Of a stretch of 64,000 nucleotides of DNA, positions 33,709 to 45,700 are shown in pieces. Source of the DNA: Undaria pinnatifida (Eukaryota; Sar; Phaeophyceae; Laminariales; Alariaceae); assembly GCA_012845835.1 (NCBI GenBank), contig JABAKD010000002.1, positions 9,958,120-10,022,119 of the forward strand. Direction: 5' to 3'. The translations under genes and the position numbers were made by a program. A model generated the notes under the pieces. It worked only from the letters and a program-made list of their open reading frames with translations. It was not told the DNA's origin and ran no database searches. Each line of letters opens with the position of its first letter. Positions within the stretch are counted from its first letter, which is position 1.

Positions 33709-36700
33709 TCACTGGCGGTTCGACTCGCGAGGGCCATCAACAAGGGGGTCATAGTAGTCAGATTTTGGTCCCTCATCCCTGTGCCCGAAACTCGACTCCG
33801 TCAGGCCGTACAGCTCCTTAAGCTCCCGGAAGTCCGCTGCAAGAAAAAAAACAAAAAAAAAACACAGAAATGCGAATAAATCCTGTTAATTGATCCGGTC
33901 ACAAATCCTGAAATGGTTAACCTGACGATGTTCCAAAATAAAAATAAAAATGAAAATAAAAAAATGCGGCGACCTGGAAATATACTCATTTGACATACTT
34001 CGAAGTATTAGACAATACGCAGCGGCTGATGCATCGTACCTCGATAGATGCTTTCGTCATAAAAACTGTTGGAAAGGAAACAAAAACACAAAAGTGCGGG
34101 CGATCCGAAAATAAAGCCTCATGTTAGTCAACATTACGTCGGTGCAAAACAGAAGAAACAAATAAATAAATTGCGGCTGAGGTGTGTTTGTTCGAGAATG
34201 ATAAAAACGCATGGCACATGCATCAATCGTTACTGTTATTCGAGGCATGAGCCACGACTTCAAAGATGCGAATACAGCAACAGCAACATGTTGTATACAG
34301 ACACCAAAATACAGCGTTTTGCCGTATTTTGGTGTCTGTATACAACATAACACACCAAATCACAAACAACTGAGACAAGAAACTATAAAAATGGAAACGC
34401 ACAAAGCGCGCCCATTAGCAAGAAGGTGCAGCAACACAAGACAGACACAGAACCATGGGAAAAATGAAAACACAAACAAAAATCACGGGAAACAATTGAG
34501 AAAAAAAACACGACTAACATAGGTAAACAACGGGAACACACGCAAAACACATCCATCGGCTGAGGTATACATGATACAGCAGCATCACCACAACACACAA
34601 AAACCATGGGAAAACGAAAAAAACACACAGAAAAATGACACAAAAAAACGAAAACATTGGAATCACACACATCTCCATCGATCGGCTGAGGTGCCTGCTT
34701 TAATATTATCGGGACCCAGGTAAATCGACCAACATTATGGACACATTAAAGTGCACCATTTCTTTAATGGGGTTCTTCGCTCGAGGAGCTCTATATTATT
34801 AGTAGTATACCTTGTTATACCTCAGTATACCTTATTATACCGTATCATACCTTATCATACCTTATCATACCTTATTTTACCTTACTATATACCTTATTAT
34901 ACCTTACTATATACCTTATTATAACCCAAACATTAATTTGGAGTAAACTGAAAACGCAAACCGACGAACAGACCCGTAGAAAAGAGTAGGTCTTGTGTGT
35001 TGTCCTTACATCAAACCGGCGTTTTTTCTATTAATACATACTACATACCCAACGACATCAGTACACCCAGAGTCCGTCCTGATTCTTCATCCTAGAGAGA
35101 TACTTGTACAAACTCTGTGGTCACAGATTGTGAAAAGAGAAAACCAAACGGTCGAAATTCATCAAGGCAAAGCAAGTGAAATGCTAGCGTACCGGGTACG
35201 AGAACACAATAAAACAAGCCAAACCATAAACTAAAAGTAGGTACACAAACAAATATTTTTTTTCGACAGAAGAACGGCAGCATTCCTGGGTCGAGAACCA
35301 TCATTCCGAAACATTTCTCGCCAACAGTGCCGTCTCTATCGTAGCACGTCTACACATATGTCAGATATATAGGGGCCTTTAAGGGTCATTCTTAGCCCGT
35401 TTAAAACGGTTCAAAAAAAAATCACACTGAGTCAAAGCAAATTACCGCTCAAAACGTGGGTGCAGTTCTATCCTAGGGTTTTACGAACATAAAACATCAG
35501 GAGTGGCGAAACTTTACAAAATTCAGAAACTATCACGTTTCACCACAACAATAACAACAACAACAACAACAAAAATCGTCCTGTCCCCCCTTCTTTTTTG
35601 GCACGCACTGCGACATCATTTATACGGAAAAACGAAAAATTCAAAAAGTGTTCAAAATCAACATTCGTGACAAAAAACATCATCTCGACAAAACATCACA
35701 CGATTCTTTAAAAACGTTACGCATTTTTTTCTTCTCGCGATTCAATTCATTACATTTTTTATGCCTTGGTTAGGAATGACCCTTGCCGTGGTCGTCTATT
35801 ATTATTCATTTTTTTCTTCTTTTTGCACACTTCTTTCCAGATTCTGGACAAACCGTGGACACAGGTGTCGTCCCTTCTTCCCCCTGGTTCTTGCCTTGAA
35901 TTTTTATCGCGCATAGGGTTCAGCAATCCCACTGCTCGTCGATTTTTCATCGAGTGTTGCTAACTCACGCTCTCGTGCTTTCCGCAAGTCAATTTGTGCA
36001 CAAGAAGAAGTCCCCACGAGTTTATACGAGTATGCACTCGGCGTGGGGATTCGAACTCACGAAACTGACCTACGCAAGGCTCGAGGATAACCTGATACGC
36101 CACCGGGGCGACCGGTTCAGTGTATAGGAACGTGCAGTACACTAGGGAGTTCCTAATACTACCGGTTGAATAGTGCCACTGCCCTCTATAATGCCGGTCA
36201 AATCGCTTGACACTACTGAAACTCTCTATAGTCTACCAGGTATACAGTAAACCTATTCCCAATAGTGCCCGAGCCCCGAATAGTGCCGGTGTCGTTGGGG
36301 CACATCCCCAGCTTCAGTTTTGTTCTTTTCGTTTTATGCTCAACCCTTAAGACGCGTGCTACGATGACAAGAGGCAGCACTTTACGTCCGAAAAGGTCTC
36401 CGACTGACGGGGGTCCTCGACCCAAACTCGTCGGAAATAGGCCATTTTTTTTTTTAACGCGATTCTCGTTGCACACCTACCTAGACCATGGGGATTTTTT
36501 TATCCGATCTGCAGTTCTATTTTACTCCAAATCATTTTTTTTTTTTGGGGGGGGGGTTAAGAATGACATGTCTCACGAAGCTCCGAAAGTGAGGGGACCT
36601 CAGAAAAAAAAAGTGGTCAACCTCTACCGTAGCACGCGTCCCTTCCATTATCTTCGCGCTTTTTTTTCTTTCTCCTTCTCTCCCTCCCTGGACGCACCTC

Positions 36701-39700
36701 AGCTCCAGGGTCACCAAGGCAGGGTCTTCTCTCCCCTCCCCACTAGGGTACGTGCCTTGACTTTTATCGCGAAAAATAATACTTCAGCCCTTCCGTCGTC
36801 GACTCGCATCGAATCGAGCCTATCCGCGCTGCAGGGCGCTCTCAGCAGTTGGACTCCGTCGATTTCTTATTCTGGCAAATAAACTCAAACGTCCGACCCA
36901 CGGGAGATTTGAACACCAGAACCAAATCTAGTATGGAGCATTCGACGGTAACCACAAGAAGACCACCGGGGCGACCGGTTTAGTACCCCCGGCTGCTTCG
37001 TGTGACAAAAAGCACCCTGTTCACACTGGTACTAGCTATTAATAGCACTAAGAGGAGTCGCCGACCTATATCCTTCACGAGGACATACACAACCCGTAAC
37101 GGCGCGCGATGGGAGTATCACACACAGCTTGCAAAAGATGAGTTTGGACAAAATCCTAGATCTAACAGCCGCAGTGTATTTTCATTTTTTTTTTCAAGGA
37201 AAAATACTGTAATCAGTTGTGTTCGGCAGTCTTTTCCTCCGAAGTCCCAAGGGGCTCAATTTTGACTAAAAAAAGACTACCCATGAATCCTTTGTACTGC
37301 TTACCCGGCGTGAACGACATGAGCCACTGTTTTGCAGGGACAACGGTTCCCTGCACTGATTCCTCCTCGCTCTTGAACGCAATTTGCGGGAGTTGGGTTT
37401 CCTGGAGAGCATACGGAGGCGAATTGCGGGGGTGGGGGCACGCGTTCGTTGCTTGCCTTCGTCATTCGACCATGCAACCCGTTCGAGACGGGACGGGATT
37501 CGGGGGGGTGTATTAATCGCATCATGCAAGAGCCGTAGTCAGCACGACGGAGGGGTGGAGGGAAGACGCAATCATATCATGAACCGCCGTAGTCCTGGGA
37601 GGGAAGTCTCGTTCGACAACAACGTACACGTATACGATCGTGGTCCCTATATAGTGCCCGTTGCCTGCTGCAGCACCTGTAAAAATGCTTGGCACGGGTG
37701 GGAACAACCAATAGTGCCGGTGGCCGCTGTAGTGCCGGTTGCCGCTATAGTTCAGGTTGCCACTGTAGTGCCGATGGCCGCTACAGTGCCGGTTGCCGCT
37801 ATAGTGCAGGTTGCCACTATAGTACAGTTCGCCACTGTAGTGCAGGTGGCTACTATAGTGCATGTTTCCGCTATAATGCCGGTTGCCACTATAGTACCGG
37901 TTGCCGCTATAGTGCAGGTCGCCACTATAGTGCCGGTGGTCGCTATAGTGCAGGTTGCCGCTATAGTGCAGGTTGCCGCTTAGTGGCGGTATTTCCTTCT
38001 GTAGTGCACATACCGACGGGGGGGAGGGACCACTAATACTGTTTTGTAGATAATATCCATTTGGCGACGCAGAGTCATGTGTATGCGTTTAGAGACACCC
38101 GGAGAAGGTGACCAAACACTTTTTCTTTTTTTTTTGTTTATCCTCCGGCGGAAGGGGAAAAATAAAGGTTAAGCTCACCACACTTTCACGTATTTTCATG
38201 CACGTCGTGTGTCGATTTAACTCAATTGCCTTCGCAATCCAGCGCTAGCTGGCGTGTCCTTCGATTCCCACTATAGTAGCGAAAGCGTGAGCTGTCCCTA
38301 TCGGCGGTCCTCGTCACTACCCCCGCGGCGCAAGCTACTAGCAGCTGCCGTTGTATACGGATGCGATCATACTTTTGAGTGTACTCCATACGTGGCAATC
38401 GCCTATTGAAAGCAATTTTGGGTTCTCGTCAAGATGACCAAAACACACACATCTTGGTCATATCCATTGATAGCATTTTTGGCTAAACGTTCATTTTGGC
38501 CACATCAATCGCCTGCTGATATTGTTGAAGTTAGTTGCTTCTGGGGCTTTGCGCTGATTCTATTTTCCCTACACACCGCAGACTGGCGTAGAAACCACCG
38601 GCATACCGTTTATGGTTTTCAGTCATACAGCCAGACGGACAGACAGCTTGGAGGGGTAGCCAACAGACCTCCCAGGAAAACCTAGGGAATAACAACCTTT
38701 GGTCTTACGTAGATGGCGACCAAAACCTGCCAATTGCCTATTAATAGCGCCAGCGCGCAGCAAGTACAAGCAGCCATACGAGTAGTGGTGTCGTGTACTC
38801 AAACATAGGCTTCCGCGCGGGTGGGAGGGAGGAGAGAGGTCTCTGGGAGCTCGTTATCAGAGCATCCCTCCCCACCGCCAGAGGTTACCAAACGATCAAG
38901 CATGTCCCTTTGCATCCCTCTTTCCTCGGCGCCAAAAAAAAAAGAAACAGCGACCACGACCGCGTCTCCGACACATGTAACACCTCTACACATCTTAGGC
39001 TTAAAACCGTCATTTTTAGTAACTGAAGGTGCGCCTCCAATGAGCAGGCTCACGGCCCAAGTACAAAAAACACTAAACATTGCCACACAAGTAAAGGCAT
39101 TCCGACGATTATATTCATCAAGTTAACCCCCCTCCTAGAGCCCCCAAACCCCTCCCTATACTAAATCCAAGAAAAAATTGTCGAAAAAAACGGGTTTACA
39201 GTTGTAAAGGCGTTAAGGAGCCCCGTCATTCAGAAAATACATTGGCCAAAAAGTGGTATACTTTCATGCCTTCATCGTACCACGTCAGTAGCATGAGGGA
39301 GGGGAAACCAAAACACCGACAGACGCTGGATGGACATGTCCGGCATGCGAGGTGGGAAAAGAGCCCCTAGTTATTGCGCGCAACCGTAAAATTACAAAAT
39401 CGCTTTTGACACAGCCCACACGGTAAAGGCGGGCCATTTTTTTTCTAGAGCTCCTCCCCCTGAGGGGCCTCATACCTCGCTCAAAAACAGATTTTGAGCA
39501 AAAACTGGAAGTGAAATCCGATGGCGAAATCTTTGACCCAGATGTACGAAACTGTTTAACTAACCCCTCTCTACACTAATTCCAAGTTATTTTCGACAAG
39601 TAACTTCGAATTAGTGTAGGGAGGGGTGTTGGGGCTCTAAAGGGGTACATATATTGGTATTAACATTGACGAATCATCACAACTTCCTACGTTGGGATGA

Positions 39701-42700
39701 AGTACGTATAGCTACCATTGCTATTATTGTGACATTTTGTCGTTGATGTTCTCACCCTGACAACATCCATAGGAGCCATACTTCGTACCAGGTATGAATT
39801 AACCCTTTTACAACTGGAAACCCGTTTTGGGGGACAAAATTACTTGGATTTAGTATAGGGAGGGGTTCGGGGGCTCCAAAGGGGTTAAAATCAAAATGCA
39901 TCTGACAAAACGAGCGGCCGGTTTATCACGCAGCTTGCAAAGACAGAAGTATCGACACTAAACGTATCGAAGTCACAACTGTAACATATTTAGAACATTT
40001 TTGTAAAATAGTCATTTTGCAAAAACGAGAATGCTATTCCTACGATTTTGGGCAAAAGGAGCCTCGTCGTTCCCGTCATTCTCGTCATTTTCATCATTCA
40101 TAAACCTTTTTTTTTCTCAAAAAGTGCTGCCTCTGCCATAGCGCGCGTCTTTGCTCGAAACCATACAACTAGCGACGAAAACATGCTCCTCATGGGGGAG
40201 CTGATCAAGTAAAAAAAAACGACGAGACTGACCTTGTCGATGTCGATGGCCCCCTCGCCGTTCTTCACGAAGAACGAGAAGTCGAAAATATTTTCCACGC
40301 TCTAGGCAAGCGGGGATCGTAACCGGGGCATATTTGCGTTCGATGTTTTTCGGGATGAAGGGGGGGAGGAGAAACGGGGGGGGGGGGGGTTGTGACTAGG
40401 GGTTTTCTTGGGTGGCGTAATCAACATATTAAAGCGGGGGGGGGGGGGGGGGGAGGAGATGCGATAATTGCCATGCAAAACCGTAGTGATACGATTAGAC
40501 TATCGACCTTCGCATCCCACAATGCCGGGACGGAGCACGCCGAGTTTTCACCGACCAGGCAGACACTGCGTGAAACAAGCGCGAGGTGCTGTGAGTTGCG
40601 GCGAAGAAGGGCTTCCTTGGTCAGGGTAATCAACACGATTCCACCATACGACGTTGTCCGAGCCAGCCAGGTTGACATCAGAAGATGCGTCATCGGTATG
40701 ATGCATCGAATTCAGAGGAGAGAGGTGTCACTAAAGTACTTCCAAGTATGCTTCGAAGAAAAAACACATCGGACAGATCAACGTGTAGATAATCTATATA
40801 ATATCCTAAAGCTGCCATTGCGAGATGTTGCTTGCATCAGCCCGTGCCGTTCCGTTCCAGACATTTCAATTCCGAACCGTTTTGTAACGTAATGCATACC
40901 GTTCCGTATACCGTGCGATATACCGTACGACATACCGCATAAAATACTGTTCCGTGCACCTTACCACATACCGTTCCATATACCGTTCTGCATACCGTAC
41001 CATGTAGCGTTCAGCATACCGTACCATGGAACGTTCCACACACCGGTTCGTCTCGTTCCGCCGTGCACACCTGTGTGAAAGACTTGGGGTTCAGGAGGGT
41101 TTCGAACATGTCCTTCTTGACGCCAGTGTCCCCAGTTCTCTTGACACGGGCCTGCACGAAGAACGCCAACAAAGAGAAACAGAAAAGTCAGAAACAAAAT
41201 GCAAGCAAAGGGCACAATAGAGGGCAGGAAAGCTACAGGTTTTGTCCCTCTCCTTGAAGGCATAAAGGTATAGTATAAGTGCGTAAAATGATTGCGGACT
41301 GAAAGTGCCCTTGGTGACATTGTTGTCACTTGGGAATTTCTAGGGGGACTTATATATATATATGCTTCGAAGTATATCTTAAAAGAGTAAGAAATCTGCA
41401 AAAAACGCGACTGGAGTATCACGGGACTTTCAACGATGTGCATCGACCCCGAAATGGATCAACCTCTCACAGCTAACGAACTTGAAACAATTTTACAAAC
41501 TATATGCGGAATTAGCGCAACGTTCTTGCACTTCATCGGAGAATGTCTCAAACGTCTACAAATCCGACAACAAATGCAAGCTCGATATGAAAATCGACAG
41601 ATAAAAGCTCAATACGGAATTGAGGCCATGCGGTGCTGCTATAAATATCATAAACCTAACACTAATTCGCAATTGCATCACTATGCAGCTAGAGTAGATC
41701 AAAATATCGAATCATCCATTGGTTGACCAGAGGATGTGTATTTGTCGCCGCCTCCCTAGGATCTAGGAACTTCGCACATGTTTCAAGCACTCTTCATGTT
41801 GAGCTTTTGTACACACTGGCGGACTGGTATTACAATTGACAAATTTCATATCCGAAGGACTCTAAAGCAAAAAAAGAAACTCGTCAGGGCTATTCACAGG
41901 TCGGATCACTTCTCGCGGGTAGGGTCCGGTCAGGGCAACCCGACCGAACCCGACCCGACCCCGTGAGACTTGAAAACTTCCTGGCCTTGCCCAACCCGAC
42001 CCGACTCGACCCGCGAGGGTGTAAAAATCCCCTGAGAACCGACCCGCGGGCCAGGTTATGGCCCGTGAAAACCTCCGGTCATGCCAAATAGGTATGAGAG
42101 TCGCGTTAAGATACTGTAGCTCTCGCTAGGAACTCGCGGATGTGGATATTGGTCACTGCTGTTGTCAAGTGTGTGCGTTACGTTGCGTTGGTGGGAAGCG
42201 TTGGCATGGCACCTGCTGCTGTTGCAGCTAACGGTAGCTGTCCATCCATACTCATTCAAGGCGTGGATGTAACTGTTACCTGTTAGGGAGACGACGTGGT
42301 GATATAGCGCGCGCCTGTTTTTTATTTCTTGGTTTGGTTTCGGTTGGCCTGGGTTGCTGATTTTTTGTATGTTTTAGTTTCGGTGGTGTGTTGTGATGGG
42401 CTCGCTTGGGTTGTTTTGGATTTTTTTGGGTTGGGATGGGTTAGGTTGGGTTGGGTTGGGTTGGGTTGGGTTGGGTTGGGTTGGGTTGGGTTGGGTTGGG
42501 TTGGGTTGGGTTGGGTTGGGTTGGATTGGGTTGGGTTGGGTTGGGTTGGGTTGGGTTAGGTTGGGTTGGGTTGGGTTGGGTTGGGTTGGGTTGGGTTGGG
42601 TTGGGTTGGGTTGGGTTGGGTTGGGTTGGGTTGGGTTGGGTTGGGTTGGGTTGGGTTGGGTTGGGTTGGGTTGGGTTGGGTTGGGTTGGGTTGGGTTGGG

Positions 42701-45700
42701 TTGGGTTGGGTTGGGTTGGGTTGGGTTGGGTTGGGTTGGGTTGGGTTGGGTTGGGTTGGGTTGGGTTGGGTTGGGTTGGGATGGGATGGGTTAGGTTGGG
42801 ACGGCTTAGGTTAGGCTAGGTTGTGTTGTGTTGTGTTGTGTTGTGTTGTGTTGTGTTGTGTTGTGTTGTGCTGTGTTGTGTTGTGCTGTGTTGTGTGTTG
42901 TGTTGTGTTGTGTTGTGTTGTGTTGTGTTGTGTTGTGTTGTGTTGTGTTGTGTTGTGTTGTGTTGTGTTGTGTTGTGTTGTGTTGTGTTGTGTTGTGTTG
43001 TGTTGTGTTGTGTTGTGTTGTGTTGTGTTGTGTTGTGTTGTGTTGTGTTGTGTTGTGTTGTGTTGTGTTGTGTTGTGTTGTGTTGTGTTGTGTTGTGTTG
43101 TGTTGTGTTGTGTTGTGTTGTGTTGTGTTGTGTTGTGTTGTGTTGTGTTGTGTTGTGTTGTGTTGTGTTGTGTTGTGTTGTGTTGTGTTGTGTTGGGTTG
43201 GCTTGTTCTGGGTTGGGTTGGGTGGGTTGGCGCAGGCACTCACCTTTATCTCGGCGATGCGCGTCTGCGTCTGATCCTTGGTCTGCTTGGGTGTCTTGTT
43301 TCCTTTCTGGGCTTTCATGGTCTCCGGACCCACTTCTTCGGTGTCGTCCTGCGGAATGGTCACAGGATGAGCCGTCGGTAGTATCAGTACGTCGGTACTG
43401 CTTTCGATAATGCTAAGCTAGTATATCGATACTATAAAAAGAATACGAACACATATTGCTGGGTGTTCACGGTCTCCGTGCCCTCTTCTTCCGCGCCGTT
43501 CTGCGGGATGGTCATAGAATAGGCCGTCGGTATTGTCATTACGTCGGTACAGCTTTTGATATAGCTGAGCTCTTATCGTAATATAAACATTAATTGCCGT
43601 TCCCGTGTAGGTATTTCTCAGAGCTTTCCACGGGGCGGGTCACTTCTCGCGGGTCGGGTCGGGTCGCGTTGACCCGACCCGACACAACCCGACCCATGAG
43701 ATTTGTACACCTCCTGCCCCGACCCCATTCGACCCGCGAAGTTTGGAACATCTCTTACCCGACCCGATTCGACCCGCTAAAAATTGGAGACCCCCTTAAA
43801 CGACCTGGCCGGTGAAACGCCCTGGTATTTAATTAATAATATACGGAGTACAAGGTATGCATTGCGATGCATGCCGGCAGGTGCACGGTGTGACATCACT
43901 CACGTCCACGAGCTTCCTCCGCTTGTTCTGCGCTCTGGGCCCCTTGGCCGGCTTGTCCAACGGCCCCAGCATGAACCCTCCGCCCGCTGGCGCACTCAGG
44001 TACACCATCGAGTAGTTAGCCTGCGTAACGAGCGGAGGCAGGAAGGGAGACAAATATTCGTAAAAATTACAGCATAGTCAGATGTTTTGTTAGTACAGAG
44101 AAAAGCGAGGCATTATTATTGTTGTTGTTGTTCTCACATTAACTCGCATAATCAAGTCCGTGATCACAGGACAGGCCCCAGTCACTCTGGAGCTGAGGAA
44201 TACCCCAGGGAAAAAATACTACTCCGGAGTATATACCTGGTGGGCTGGTTCAAGAAAAAAAAAAAAAAAAAACTCTCCCCCACGAATACCGTTGGCAATA
44301 TCCGAGTCAAAGAGTGGATATTTGGTATCATAGTTACCCCCACGAGATGGCCAAAAAAATGTACCGGCGTCGGGCTGTCTCTAGGAGCGAAACTCGTATC
44401 GACCAATGACAGGCCAGCGAAATTTTCAATCATATTCAGGCTTTTTCGCGGCGGGGACGAAAAACAATTTGTGCCGCATTTTTCACCATCCGGTTGCGCG
44501 TACTCCAAGGCATGTCTGTAATTTTCTTCGCGCAAAAATTCGGTGATCTGACCTGCGTGTGTTCATCAACATTAAGCTGAATCTAGCGAAAAACTGGATC
44601 CTGGACTAAAACCAAGTCATTAGAAGGAAATAACGTATCTTGACTCATTTTTACGCACAAGCGTCCAAATGTCTAAGCCATTTTGAAGAGATAGACCCTA
44701 AAATGCTGCACACGTGTTCTAAATGCCAATCCCGAGGTCTGATTAACTGGGTTTTTTTCTCGTTTTTTTCTTTTTCGCCGAAAACAATTGGGCTAAGGTG
44801 GTCCACATTTCCCGAAAAATATTAACTGACGAAAAAATCAGGCAAAAAAAAACAAAAAAAACATCGGGTCGGGTCTTCGGAAGGGCACATAGAAGACGTG
44901 CGCAAACTTTCACGGTCCGAATAAAAAAAACGGCGTGGACATTCGTACAGGGAATAAACTTTGGATATTTAACGCTACCCCGCCCGTAGAAGTTCACAAG
45001 TCTCCCTCTGGGGATGGATGTGGTTGACTAGGAATCCCAGGTGTGTGGCTATTAATAGTTGAAAAGGGGGACAAAACTCCTGTAAAAACAAAACGAAAAA
45101 ACAATTAGCCACCGCACAGGTAACCCAGCAGGCAACACCGACCAGCCTAAACGAGTTGCTTAGGCTTCTACCCAATCTGGGGTGGGTTGATAATAAAAGG
45201 GGGAGATAGATACACGTACATAGATTTCATGGCATAGTCTTGCGATTGTTGGGAAAATACGAACAGGTCAGGTATCATACCATGGAGTCGTTTGCCTGCA
45301 CACGGCAAGAAGTAAATTATTTCTCGTCAAGAGTTTACGGAAAAATCTTCAGTTTGTCGGCACAGAGAAACGAGGGAGGTGATATTAGATGATACCACGT
45401 AGAGTTTAAGAGACAATCAGAGGTTTGCCGGTGGAAAATAAGGAGAAAATATATACGTAACCCTGGGTTTGACGGGAAATATAAACGGGCCAGTTACACC
45501 GCGGGCTTTGGGCCTGCGCACGGTGACAGAAAGTGAGAGATTATAGACTTGTGCTGCAAAATATTCTGCTTACGGGCACACAGACAAGGGAGAGAGGATA
45601 TACGTAGATTTTGCGGCGTACACCTTTGTTACGATGGTAAAGAAAGAAAGGAGAGAGTATCCCCCTTCCTCCCCGCCTCTCTCTCTCTCTCTCCGTCTCT

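Noticed and set aside
36040-36120. Minus-strand tRNA gene
   Set aside because: Same reason: A- and B-box similarity without a foldable cloverleaf, and a second copy with a decayed B box shows it is a SINE head.
42393-43410. GWVGL, CVVL and NTTQH repeat frames
   Set aside because: They arise from the GGGTT and TGTTG arrays inside an NSE4 intron. Only the tail at 43244-43348 is a real exon.
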